From a virus, in IMG/VR virus record IMGVR_UViG_3300020442_004443, positions 1 to 26,226 of that record: a stretch of 26,226 bases of DNA; one strand, given 5' to 3'. Below, piece by piece: positions 1 through 11,900 of this stretch. The notes beneath the pieces were generated by a model. That model made no database searches, was not told the DNA's origin, and was given only the letters and a program-made list of their open reading frames with translations. The translations under genes were made by a program, and so were the position numbers. How positions within the stretch are numbered: the stretch's first letter is position 1; each line of letters begins with the position of its first letter.

Positions 1-609
1 TGGATATACAACAAACTGTTTTTAAGCCAGCGTTTAGGTTATACTTGTGGTCCTGCGGGATTGGAAGTTCCTAAACCTGGTTTTTATATTGTGCGCCCAT
101 GTATGAATTTCATGGGAATGGGACGTTATGCACGTATTGAACATATAGAAAATGATACTGAACACCTACATCCTGGTGAATTTTGGTGTGAGGTGTTTGA
201 AGGAGATCATTATTCAGTTGATTATGAATATCATGAAGATAGAACTGGGTGTTATCCTCAATGGATGCAGGAACATTCCGTTGATTATCATGTAAAAAGA
301 CAAAGACTCATCGTAAAGGGGTATAAAGATGAGAATAATCTCTATAGATTCACCAAATGGGAGAAAATAGATAAAGAAATACCATATCCTAAGATTTTAA
401 CAACCATTGGATTGTATCGTTATGGTTGGATTAACTGTGAATTCATTGGTGATAAGTTAATTGAGGTGCATTTTAGGAGAAATCCTGACTTTAGGTACGG
501 AAATTCGGTTGCAATTCCTGTTTGGAACGACCAAGAAGTGGGAAATATGGAAAATTATCAGTATGTTGAAGATCCAGACTACCTTAGAAAGGGTTTTTGG
601 ATAAAATAG
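1..609 (+). CDS. Conserved phage protein, 5'-truncated, possible ATP-grasp-like fold
   Basis: The frame is open from the first base of the window to a TAG stop at 607-609, giving 202 visible residues, so the gene starts upstream. A TTG at 61 is in frame but is probably internal, because the reading frame before it encodes ordinary-looking protein. Visible motifs are VRPCMNFMGMGRYARIE (about 31-47), GEFWCEVFEGDHYSVDY (59-75) and, near the end, INCEFIGDKLIEVHFRRNPD (144-163). An Arg-Pro/Gly-rich strand, a central acidic strand and a terminal IEVHxRxN segment recall ATP-grasp ligases, where the final Glu and Asn bind metal. That is inference from motif layout only. I recall similar proteins in other T4-like cyanophages, where they are annotated as hypothetical. 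It lies just upstream of the baseplate genes but is separated from them by a late promoter motif, so it may belong to another transcript. Function is not established. Confidence 0.75.
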   Translation, partial: WIYNKLFLSQRLGYTCGPAGLEVPKPGFYIVRPCMNFMGMGRYARIEHIENDTEHLHPGEFWCEVFEGDHYSVDYEYHEDRTGCYPQWMQEHSVDYHVKRQRLIVKGYKDENNLYRFTKWEKIDKEIPYPKILTTIGLYRYGWINCEFIGDKLIEVHFRRNPDFRYGNSVAIPVWNDQEVGNMENYQYVEDPDYLRKGFWIK

Positions 610-619
610 AAGATAAGCT

Positions 620-627
620 CATAAATA
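620..627 (+). promoter_or_regulatory. T4-type late promoter motif CATAAATA upstream of gene 25
   Basis: CATAAATA differs in only the first base from the T4 late promoter consensus TATAAATA, which is recognised by a phage sigma (gp55 type). It sits in the only non-coding gap on the left side (610-659), 32 bases before the gene 25 start. It would drive the 25-6-giant gene unit. No -35 element is expected for this promoter class. Confidence 0.6.
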
Positions 628-659
628 ATTGAACAATCTTCATTTACATTTGACCAAAA

Positions 660-1061
660 ATGGCAGTAAAGAGGGTATCCAGGTCATTTAAAGATATCAG
701 TTTATCCTTTGATGCCCATCCAGTAACAAAAGACATCACCATTCTCAAAAATGAGAGTGCAATTATACGTTCAATTCGAAATTTAGTCGAAACTACACCC
801 AATGAAAGGTTTTTTTCACCTGAATTGGGATCGAGCGTGCGCTCCAGTTTGTTTGAATTTGTTGATATAGGTACAGCATCTGTAATTCGTGATCAAATTA
901 AGAATGTAATTCAAAATTTTGAACCTAGAGTTGAAAATGTTGAGATAGATGTCTTTCCAAGACCAGACATAAATGAATTTGAAGCTACTGTATCCTTCAA
1001 TATCGTTGGACAAGAAGCTCCAACACAAGAGTTTTCATTCATCTTAGAGGCAACGGGATAA
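660..1061 (+). CDS. 25: Baseplate wedge protein gp25
   Basis: A 133-residue protein, almost the same length as T4 gp25 (132). It shows the family pattern: an N-terminal segment ending in DITILKNESAIIRSIRNLV, then RFFSPELGSSVRSSLFE in the middle, and NFEPRVENVEIDVFP with the conserved EPR at residues 88-90. In T4, gp25 joins gp6 and gp53 at the inner baseplate to bind wedges together and helps trigger sheath assembly. The Pfam name includes lysozyme, but the structural role is the established one. In T4 gene 25 is not next to gene 6; adjacency to gene 6 is the cyanophage arrangement. The ATG at 660 follows the late promoter by 32 bases; no good Shine-Dalgarno sequence is visible. The stop is 3 bases before gene 6, which suggests translational coupling. 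Confidence 0.93.
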   Translation: MAVKRVSRSFKDISLSFDAHPVTKDITILKNESAIIRSIRNLVETTPNERFFSPELGSSVRSSLFEFVDIGTASVIRDQIKNVIQNFEPRVENVEIDVFPRPDINEFEATVSFNIVGQEAPTQEFSFILEATG

Positions 1062-1064
1062 AAA

Positions 1065-2975
1065 ATGCCTTTTACAAAATATACTAACTTAGATTTCGAT
1101 CAAATAAAAGCATCGATTAAAGATTATCTTCGATCAAACTCAACTTTCACTGATTTTGATTTTGAAGGATCAAACTTTTCGGTCTTAATTGACACTTTAG
1201 CATATAACACATATATTAGTGCTTTCAACTCCAACTTAGTTGTTAACGAATCTTTCTTAGAGTCTGCTACTTTAAGAGAAAATGTGGTTTCATTGGCAAG
1301 AAACATTGGATACGTACCACGCTCTAGAACCGCCCCTACTGCGTCTGTGGCATTCACTGCTGAAACGGATGGTGATACCAGAACAATGACCTTAGAGGCG
1401 GGTCTGGTGTGTACTGGAACAGTGTCAGATACTTCTTATGTTTTCTCAGTACCAGAAAATGTTAGTGCATCTGTAATAAATGGTGTGGCTACCTTTACGG
1501 ACTTGGAAATTAGAGAGGGAACCTTTCTTAAAAAGCAGTTTACATATGATGGTTCAATAAATCAAAAGTTTATACTGAATAACTCATTTATTGATACTTC
1601 AACAATTAAACTTTTTGTAAAATCTACAAATGATACTGGGATTGGAAGACCTTTTAATTTAGTTGACAATATTTTTGATGTTGATAATACCTCAGAAATA
1701 TTCTTAATACAAGAAATTCAAGATGAAAAGTATGAGATTCTTTTTGGTGATGGTATTTTTGGCAAAAAATTGGTAGATGGGGATGTTATTACAGTAACTT
1801 ATATTGTTACTAACGGTGTAGATGGAAATGGTGTTTCTAACTTTGCTTTTGCTGGAGCATTTTTAGATGAAAATAACAATCCACTCATTGCTACAACTAG
1901 TGCTATAACGACTGTAAATGCCGCTCAAAACGGGTCTGCGATAGAGAGTGTAGATTCTATTAAGAACTACGCTCCACGCCTCTATTCCTCGCAATATAGA
2001 GCGGTTACTGCAAGTGATTATGAGTCTATAATTAAATCTAAAATTTTCCCACAAACTGAGTCTGCTTCAGTTATTGGTGGAGAAGAATTAAATCCACCAG
2101 AATTTGGCAAAGTTTATATTAGCATCAAACCAAAGAACGGTACATTTATTTCTGATTTCAATAAGCAGGAAATTAAAAATAAACTTAAACTTTATTCCGT
2201 AACTGGTATTGATCCAGAAATTATTGATCTAAAAATACTTTATGTTGAAATTGATTCATCAGTATACTTCAATAATTCAAAGGTTTCAAATACAAGTGAT
2301 TTAAAAACCAGAGTATTAAGTTCTCTTACAACATATTCAAATTCTACAGATTTAAATTCTTTTGGTGGAAGATTTAAGTATAGTAAGATTCAGCAAGTAA
2401 TTGATAATACTGATGAAGGTATTACTTCAAACATTACTAAAGTTAGAATTAGAAGAGATTTGAAAGCATTAATTAATGCTCAAGCTCAATATGAAATATG
2501 TTATGGAAATAGATTCCATGTGAATCCTGATGGTAAAAATATTAAATCTACAGGATTTAAAGTATTGGGTGAAACTGATTTTGTTTATTTGACGGATATT
2601 CCAAATGCCGACTACAAGACAGGATCTCTTGCAATTGTTAAGGATATGGGAATAGATGATTCTGGTGAAAGAAAAACTCCAATTGTAGTTCAGGATGCTG
2701 GAACAGTTGACTATGAAAAAGGTGAGGTTATTTTAAATACAATTATTGTTACAGAAACTGAATTGCCAAGGGATGTTATTGAAATTCAAGCGTTCCCCGA
2801 GTCAAATGATGTTGTTGGATTGAAAGATTTGTATCTCACATTTAGTATTGATAAAAGTGAGATAAATATCGTTAAAGATGTTATTGCATCTGGCGATGAT
2901 ATGTCTGGAGTCATATTTACGTCTGAAAATTATTATAGATCTAGCTATTCAAACGGAGAAATAAAGAGGTTGTAA
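1065..2975 (+). CDS. 6: Baseplate wedge protein gp6 (baseplate J-like family)
   Basis: A 636-residue protein, close to T4 gp6 (660). It carries the baseplate J-like signature: FGDGIFGKKLVDGDVITVTY with FGDG at residues 227-230, followed by TNGVDGNG, and RAVTASDYES from residue 312. The N-terminus (MPFTKYTNLDFDQIKASIKD) has the usual tail-wedge helix. In T4, gp6 dimerises and links neighbouring wedges into the ring that dilates during contraction, contacting gp25, gp53 and gp7. The start ATG at 1065 is 3 bases after the gene 25 stop; an AGAGG at 1046-1050 is too far away to be convincing. The gene ends 1 base before the giant gene, consistent with one coupled transcription and translation unit 25-6-giant. 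No frameshift or missing part is seen. Confidence 0.93.
   Translation: MPFTKYTNLDFDQIKASIKDYLRSNSTFTDFDFEGSNFSVLIDTLAYNTYISAFNSNLVVNESFLESATLRENVVSLARNIGYVPRSRTAPTASVAFTAETDGDTRTMTLEAGLVCTGTVSDTSYVFSVPENVSASVINGVATFTDLEIREGTFLKKQFTYDGSINQKFILNNSFIDTSTIKLFVKSTNDTGIGRPFNLVDNIFDVDNTSEIFLIQEIQDEKYEILFGDGIFGKKLVDGDVITVTYIVTNGVDGNGVSNFAFAGAFLDENNNPLIATTSAITTVNAAQNGSAIESVDSIKNYAPRLYSSQYRAVTASDYESIIKSKIFPQTESASVIGGEELNPPEFGKVYISIKPKNGTFISDFNKQEIKNKLKLYSVTGIDPEIIDLKILYVEIDSSVYFNNSKVSNTSDLKTRVLSSLTTYSNSTDLNSFGGRFKYSKIQQVIDNTDEGITSNITKVRIRRDLKALINAQAQYEICYGNRFHVNPDGKNIKSTGFKVLGETDFVYLTDIPNADYKTGSLAIVKDMGIDDSGERKTPIVVQDAGTVDYEKGEVILNTIIVTETELPRDVIEIQAFPESNDVVGLKDLYLTFSIDKSEINIVKDVIASGDDMSGVIFTSENYYRSSYSNGEIKRL
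2965..2969 (+). promoter_or_regulatory. Ribosome binding site of the giant gene
   Basis: AGAGG inside the end of gene 6, with 7 bases between it and the ATG at 2977. It is one of only two well-placed Shine-Dalgarno sequences in the window and fixes the giant gene's start. Most other genes here have weak or no such site. Confidence 0.7.
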
Positions 2976-2976
2976 T

Positions 2977-5900
2977 ATGATAGAAACTGGTTTCTCTCCC
3001 AGGGTACAAATCCAAGATATTATTGATAGTCAATTACCTGAATTTATTGTAAGTGATAATCCAAAATTTTCTGAGTTTTTAAAACAATATTATATTTCAC
3101 AAGAATATCAGGGAGGTCCAGTAGACCTATCTGATAACTTAGATCAATATTTGAATATTGACTCATTACTTCCTGAGGTAATAGTTGATAGAGCCACTTT
3201 ATCTTCAAATATTGATAGTTCTACTACAACAATTCAGGTATCAAGTACTAAAGGATATCCAGAATCTTACGGATTATTTAAAATTGATGATGAAATCATC
3301 ACATATACTAGTAAAACTTCAACCGAATTCCAAGGTTGTGTTCGTGGATTTTCTGGTGTAACAGGATATGATTATGGATATAATAAAGGTGAGTTAATAT
3401 TCAGTGAATCATCCTCAGCATCTCACATAGCTTCTACAAGCGTATCAAATCTTAGTTCGTTATTTTTACATCAATTCTACAAAAAGTTAAAATATGCCTT
3501 ATCTCCAGGGTTAGAGGGTTTTGAATTTGACTCAAACATTGATGTTCGCAACTTTATAAAGGAAGCAAAGACATTCTATCAATCAAAAGGTACTGAAGAA
3601 TCATTTAGAATTCTATTCGGTGTTTTATTTGGAGAAAGTCCAAAGGTAGTTGATCTTGAAAAATACTTAATTAAGCCATCTTCTGCTAATAATTTAAGAA
3701 GATTGGTAATATTAACTGAAGTATTAAGTGGAAACCCACTCAATCTTGAAGGTCAAACAATTTATAAGAACATTGACTCTAATACTTATGCTACTGTATC
3801 TGAAGTTGACATAATTCAAAGGGGTGAAAAAGTCTACTATAGAATGCTTCTTTTCTATGGGTATGATGATTCATTCCCACCTGTTTTCGGTGATTTTGTA
3901 ATTACTGGTAATACTAAAAATACAACATCAGTTTCTATTGGTGCATCTAATATAATTGTTGACACAACTATTGGATTCCCCAAAACAGGAACATTAACTG
4001 TGGGGAATAATAATATTTCTTATAGTGATAAAAGTATTAATGAATTTTTAGGTTGCTCTGGCATTACAGAAGAAGTTGGTGTAGCTTCGACAATCACATC
4101 AAATGAAACTTATTATGGTTGTGAAAATGGAGATTTGAGTAAAAAAGTTGTATTCAGAATTACTGGAATTATCTCTGGATACAAATCAAAAGTTAAAAAT
4201 GCACCGGTCTCTGTAGGTGAAGAAGTCACTGTTAAGAGTATTGGTGAAAAAATTAAAAATGAGCAAATCAATCCCACTAGAAAGCAAGTGTTTGCTAATA
4301 GTTGGGTTTACAATAGCTCTTCCAGAATTCAAATTGATACATTTGGTTCTGGAACTATCTCACAGATTACTCTTAAAAAATCTGTTGATAAGTGCCAATT
4401 AAAAGTTGGTGATCGTATAGACATTCTTTTTAGAGATTCTCAAACAGCAGTTGTAGAAAATCTTGAAGTTAATTCAATATTTGGAAACCAAGTAGGAACA
4501 TCTAATGCATTTTCACTGTCAGAATCTGCAAGATATGATATTAGGAAGAGAATTAATTTTGCTGACTTTGAAAATGTAGATACTGAATATGATAATATAT
4601 TTGCTGATATTCAAAATGTTTATAATGAAAATGATGAGTATATGTATGTTGCATCAAATTCAACTCCATCATATACAGTAACTAAGAAATTATTTTCATA
4701 TAATGTTTCCAGTCTGCATGAATTTAATGAATTTACTGGAAAATATGGAATTATTCAATTTGGCGCTACAGATAAAGTATCATTTTTAACTGGTACTGAG
4801 GTTGTATATACTCCATCTGGTGACCCAATTGAAGGATTAGTTCCTGGAACATATTTTGTAGAGACTTTGAGTAATAATACAATTAGATTATATGCATCAA
4901 GTGGAGCTATTAGATCTGGAGATTATTTAAGATTTGGTAGTTTGCCATCTGGTACACATAACTTTATTCCATTAAAACAGCAGGAGAAGGTAGTCTCTCC
5001 CCAGAAAGTATTTAAAAAATTCCCATTAAATCCAAACATTGGAGATGGAGAATCTACTTTAACTGCTCCAGGTGCAGTTGGAATGTTGATTAATGGTGTT
5101 GAGATATATGGATACAAGTCAAATGATAAAATTTATTATGGTCCATTAACTTCAGTAGATATACTAAACGGAGGAAGTGGATATGATGTTATTAACCCAC
5201 CAATAATTGAACCTTCATTTGGAACGGCAAAAATACAACCAATTATAACTGGAAGTGTAGTTGATGCTTTTGTAGATCCTCTTGATTTTGATGTTGATAA
5301 AGTTATTTCTATTGGATTTAGTGGTGGAAATGGAACTGGAGCATCTTTTGAACCAATTATTGAAAATAGAAGAAGAGAAATTTTATTTAATGCTAAGCAG
5401 TTAACTGAGGGTGGTGGAGTAGATGTTGATACTGATACTCTAACTTTTAGTAGTCCCCATAAATTATCTAATGGAGAAGCTATTCTTTATGATCCAGGTG
5501 TATATGCACCTCTTGGTATTGGAACATATCTTGGATCAAATTCGGATAGTGGAGATACTTTAATTAAAGACTCTGAGTATTATGTTCGTGTAATAAGTGA
5601 TGTTAGTATTTTACTATATGAAAAAATCACTGATTATAATGCTGGAATTAATACTGTTGGATTTACAACAATTGGTACAGCAGGAATTCAAAAATTCTTA
5701 ACTAAACCAAAGAGACAACTTGTTGGATTACAAGTTATAAATGGTGGAAGTAAATATGAAAATAGATTATTACGTGTGCAACCATCTGGAATTTCCACCA
5801 ATACTGATCGAATTACATCAGTTAATCATGGATTCTCTGATGGTGAACTAATTAACTATACTTATGAGACTAGTGGAATATCCGGTGTATCTACTGATAG

Positions 5901-8900
5901 TCAATACTATGTTCTTAAAGTTAATGATGATGTATTCAGTATTGCTGATGCGGGTATTGGTGCAACAATAAGTTCTAATTATGAAAGAAGAAAACCAGTA
6001 AAATTTGAAGATACTGGATCTGGTTATCAGATGTTTAAGTATCCAGATTTTAATTTAAATGTTAAATATACTGCTGCTGGTGTTGGAAGCACTGTATTTA
6101 CATCAGCAATAACTGCCACTCCTGTCATTCGTGGCGAAATTACTGGCACTTATGTTTATGATGGTGGATCTAATATTGGATCTGAAATCTTAAACTATGA
6201 AAATAATCCAAATATTATAGTTAAAAATGGAAAGAATGCTATTCTTTCACCCATAATCACTAATGGACAAATTACTGATGTATTTGTTCAGTCTAGTGGA
6301 TCTGAATATTTTTCGATACCAAATATAACAGCATCTGGAGATGGTAATGGTGCAAAGTTTAGACCTGTTATTGCAAATGGAAAACTTACTGATGTAGTTG
6401 TTGTAAGTCCTGGAATTGGATACTCCACTTCAAATACAGTAATATCTGTTGAGAGTGCAGGAAAAAATGCAGTTCTAAGGTCAAATATTAGATCTCTATC
6501 TGCTAATAACAATGTTATATTTAATGATGCAGATGATACTCTCGCAGCAGCAAATGAATTATTAATTTCAACTCCAAATAATAATTTACAATATGCTGTT
6601 TGTGCATATTCAGATACCATATTGAATCAATTTAATGATGATGGTACAGAGCACTCACCGATTATTGGTTGGGCTTATGATGGAAACCCAATTTATGGAT
6701 CTTTTGGATATACAGATCCTAGTGATATTAACTCAGATATTAAGAGATTGGTTTCTGGATATAGTGAAAGTATTTCTAATATTGAAAACAGACCAACATC
6801 CTTTGGATCAGGATTCTTTACTGAAGATTATGTATTTGATAATAGTGGAGATTTGGATGAATATAATGGTAGATTCTGTCTAACTCCAGAATTTCCAAAA
6901 GGAACTTACGCTTATTTTGCACCATCGGTTCTTGATGGTGATGGTAATGTTAAGGGTGTCTTCCCATATTTTGTAGGTAATAGATATAGATCCCCATTAT
7001 TGCAGGAAAATATTGAGTTAGATCAAGATTTTGATTTCAATCAATCAGATTTGATTAGAAATACATTCCCATACTCTGTAACTGAAGAATTTGCTGATAA
7101 TGATTTCATTGTAGAATCTAATGAGGAATTTACACAATCAACTAGAATTAATTCTATCAGCACTGGTAGTATTGAAGAATTCGATATTATTGATCCAGGA
7201 TCAAATTATAAGGTTGGTGATATTTTAAACTTTGATGAAGAAAAGAGTGGTGGAAGTGGTTTGTTTGCTTCTGTCCAAAAAATTAAAGGAAAACCAGTTA
7301 ATTCTTTGGATGTATCTACATTATCGTATGAGAATGCTATTTTTACTAAAAAGGATAATCAGACTATTGAAGTAAAAATATCACCTTCTCATGATTTGCA
7401 GAATTTAGATAATGTAATCATTTCTGGATTTTCTACAGTATCTACAGAATTATCTGGATTTTATCAAATAGGTGTTAGTTCAGTTACCTCAACATTAGTT
7501 GCTGAAATTCCATCAGCATCTGGTACAACTGTTGATATTTCACTATCAAGAATTCCAGATTCCATATCAATGGGAAGCAAGATTGGTATTGGTACTGAGA
7601 GACTTACCATACGTAATATTTTTGGTGATCTTAATGTTATCAGAGTTTCTAGGGAATATCCTGCGATTGCACACACCGCTACATCAACTGTAAGTTTTAT
7701 TCCTGATAAGTTTACTTTTAGTAAAACAAGTGATTTCTTCGAATCTTCATATAATGATTTGGTTTATTTTAACCCCACTAATGCATTAGGTGTAGGAACA
7801 ACACCTGGTGCCGGTATTTCCACAACTTATAATATTGGTGTTCAAACTAATCATACAGTATCGATTCCAACTCAGTCAATATATCTTCCAAATCATCCAT
7901 TTAGAACAAATCAAAAAGTAACATTTAAAAAAGAAGGACTTTCAGCTTTAGGTGTTGCAAATACTTCAGATAGTGCTATTTTCAATTTACCAAGCAGTGG
8001 AGAACAACAAGATGTATATATTATTAGGAAATCCCATGACCATATTGGTATTGTAACGCAAATAGGATTAACAACTACAACTGATGGTTTATTTTTCCGT
8101 AATTATGGAACAGATAGTCCATTATATAATTTTGAGTCTAATTATTTCCAATCTTTAGCAAACGTAAAGAAAGTAACTACAACTGTTTCAGTATCAACCG
8201 CACATGAAATGGTTAATGGTGATGTCATTGAGTTGGAAGTAAAACCAAACTTATCCGTAGGAATTGGAACATCTACTGCAGTAAGAATTAAGTATGATCA
8301 ATTCAATGAAAAAATCTTAGTTAATTCAACTGAATTTTTATCAACAGGTATCAATACCATTACAAATCAAATAAACATAGAAGATCATGGATTTAGTACT
8401 GGTGAGAAAGTAATTTATACTTCAGCAACTCCAGCTGTTGGATTGGAAACTGGATCTTTCTTTGTTTATAAAGTTGATGATGATAATTTACAACTTTGCG
8501 AAACGCTTCCAGACTCTTTATCAAATCCACCAATAGTTGTTGGAATTGCGACAGCTCCAGCAGCAACTCATGAACTTAGTCATATCAATCCACCATTAAA
8601 AGTTATTAGTAATAATAATATTGTATTTGATGTAAGTGACTCTTCTTTGATTGGATATAATTTCAAGATTTTCTATGATAATACATTTAAAGATGAGTTT
8701 GTCTCCACTGCAAGTACAAATGCTTTCTCCGTAACTGGTATTTCTACAGTAGGTTATGGTACAGCATCGGTAACAGTAATACACGATTCACTTATACCAT
8801 CTCCACTATACTATGGTTTAGAAAAATCTGGATTTATTAGCACTGCAGATGTTGATGTTCAAAATTATTCTCAAATAACTTATGAAGATAGTCTCTTCAA

Positions 8901-11900
8901 TGGAGAATATGCTATTTCTGGTGTCGGTGAAACCACTTTCAATATTTCACATTCTAGAATTCCAGAAACAACTTCATACTTAGCATCACAATGTGATACT
9001 ATAGAATATAAAACAAGATCCACCACATCTTCTGGTGGAATATCAGATATTTTAATTACATCTCCAGGATCTGGATATGAAAGTCTACCCAAATTATTAG
9101 GATCTAATTCAGTTTCTGGTGCAGGTGCTGCTATAGTTGCCAATTCAAAAGGTATTGGTGATGTCAATCAACTGGAAGTTTTGAATGAAGGTTTTGATTA
9201 TTCATCAGATTTGACTTTAAGACCACTTGCAACTATTCCAAAACAGTTAATTACTAAAAATTCTAATACTGTAAATGGCGTAGAAGTTTTAGATGGTGGA
9301 AAGAATTTTATTGGTGCTCCAGACTTGATTCTCATCAATAAAAATACTGGAGAGTTGGTTGATTCTGGATTCATTTCAGCAGAACTTTCTGGAAGCACAA
9401 TTATTTCTGCAAATGTTGAAAGTGAACCAAAGGGTGTTCTTGAAGGTGTTTTCTTAGATGTTAGATCTATTAACAATACTAATGGTGTTGCTGTTAACGT
9501 TTACACTGGATCAGTTAATAGTGGAATTGTCAGTGCAACATTGGCAACTCCTTTAAATGGATTCTCTGTAGAACCATTTAAAGTTGGAGATTTAGTATAT
9601 GTTGAGGGATTAACAAGATATGATTCTCAGGGTGATGGATTTAATTCTGAAGATCATGGATATGCTTTCTTCCCAGTAGTTGCATATTCAAATGCAGGTA
9701 CAAATCAACCTAGAGTCTTGCAGTATGATATATCCAGATATTCTACAGGTGCTGGAATTGGTCTTACTGGAAATGTTTATGGTACGATTATAAATTATGA
9801 AAATTATCCTAAATTTGAAGTTAATACTATCTTCTCAGAATTTCTCATCAATGAGAGTGTTGAAGTTTTACAGACTGGAGGATTTACTCTCACAGATTCT
9901 AGAATTGTAAGTTTTGAAGGAAGTGTTCTTAAGATATCTGGGGATTATGTTTTTAATTCCGATGATATCATTAGGGGGGTTCAGTCTGGTTCCATTGCTA
10001 CAGTCGATGAGGTTAATCTCTCTGAGGGTATATTTGATATACAATTTTCCATTTTGAAAGACTTTGGATGGCAAAATGATATTGGAAAATTAAATAACGA
10101 CACTCAAATCATAGAAGATAATGATTATTATCAAAATCTATCATATACAATAAAAACCAGAAAAACCTGGGATGATGTTATTAGTCCTGTTAATAATCTT
10201 GTCCACCCATCTGGACTAAAGAATTTTGTTGATACTGAAATTCTACAACCAGTGGGAGTTGTAACTACAACTTCTACTGAATCTTCAATCTCCATTCATG
10301 AGATTATGAATGAAAAGAGGGTAGATGCTATTAATAATTTTGATTTAGTTAGAGATTCAAATACTTTTGATCAATCTTCCAAATTTATTGAATTTGCCAA
10401 TGAAAAACTAACTGACTATGTTGAAGTTAGAACAAATAGAGTTCTTGAAATTGACGATATCAGTGATCAGTTCTCAAACAATAATCTTGATATTGAAAGA
10501 GAAACTAATTTAGAAGAAATTCCATCAAATAGACAGTTTAGTAAATTCTTAGTCCAAGCTACTAGTGCAGACTACTCCCAAGTAATGTTCAGCGAAGTAA
10601 TGGTCCTGAATAATAATCAAGGTCGTGCATATACATTATCAAAAGCAAGTCTGACAAATTTTGATGAAGATTTTGCTGAAATCACTTCCTTTACAAATAC
10701 TCAAGGAGAAGTATTCTTACAATTCAGCCCAACTGAAGTATTCAATACATCATATAATGTTAAGCATTTAAACACAGGATTTACCAATTTTGTTACTGGC
10801 GTATCATCTATAACAGTAGGATTTGTTGATATCATTGGTGTTACTACTACAGTTTCAGCAGGAACAACTACGACAGTATTAACAGCAGAAACTGGTAAAA
10901 AGGAAGCAATTCATTCTTATATCCATGTCTTAGGTGACACTAGTAGAGAAATGAATTATGTTGAATTGCTTGTAGATCATGATGGTGAAAATACAAACAT
11001 TGCAGAGTTTTACTTTGACACTGATGAGGGTGATATTAGTAATAGTCCCATCGGATCTTTTGATGCTTCAATAGAGGATGGGATTCTAAGCTTAAATTAT
11101 TCAAATACAACTGGAGAACCAGTTGTTTTAAGAACCAGAAACGTTGGTTTTGGAACAACTGTTACTGGAATTGGAACTTATAGATTCCAAAAAATAGGAC
11201 AACCAGAGGGTGATGAAAGATCCATAACATTTGATTCTCAATTTGTTAACACTTCTATTGCTTCCACAACTATAAAATCATTTGATATTAGTGAATTTAC
11301 ATCAATGAAGTCAACTGTAAGGGTTAGTGTTGGAGAAACAAGCGCTTTGCATCAAGTGATGGTTATCACTGATACTTTCAATGTCAATCAGGAAGCATAC
11401 ACACTTCAATATCCTTTCTTATCTATTGGTAGCACCAGTGGTATTGGCACCTTTGGTATGGAAATGTCTGGATTTAATGGTAACTTCAAATTCTACCCAG
11501 ATCCAGAATATGTTGGAGCAGAATCTATTCAAATATCTTCTTTTAATGAAAACTTCTATCATGATTATGATACTGCAAATCTTCCGGAAGATTTGCAGTA
11601 TGGAAATATTTTAGAGTCTATGACTCTTTCCAAGTTCTTATCTGCAAATGATGACGATTTATTTAAGACAACATTTGATTTAACATATGATGGAATTCCA
11701 ATTTTTGTAAAAACTTTTAATCCCACGGATTCTTCCGTAATTGATATTTCATTAGATACTTCTACTCTGAGTATTGATGATCATTTCTTCAGTACTGGAG
11801 AGGAATTAGTTTATACTCCAGGTTCAACCTTCACTTCAATTGAAGCATCTCCAATCCAAATAGTTGAAACTGAAAATTATCTTGGTGTAACCACAACATT

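Noticed and set aside
61-609. TTG at 61 as the start of the first gene
   Set aside because: The same frame is open and protein-like back to base 1, so the gene is cut by the window edge and the TTG is probably internal.
660-1061. Lysozyme activity for the gene 25 product
   Set aside because: The Pfam family name mentions lysozyme, but gp25 is a structural wedge protein and no lysozyme catalytic layout is visible.
5736-5743. TATAAATG as an internal late promoter
   Set aside because: It mismatches the last base of the consensus and lies inside the giant coding sequence, with no gene start nearby.
6288-6620. 110-residue open frame on the minus strand
   Set aside because: It lies fully inside the giant gene, reads as the complement of its repeat modules, and has no promoter or ribosome site. 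The other antisense and out-of-frame open frames inside the large genes were rejected for the same reason.
9789-9796. TATAAATT as an internal late promoter
   Set aside because: It mismatches the last base, is within the giant gene, and such strings are expected by chance in AT-rich DNA.
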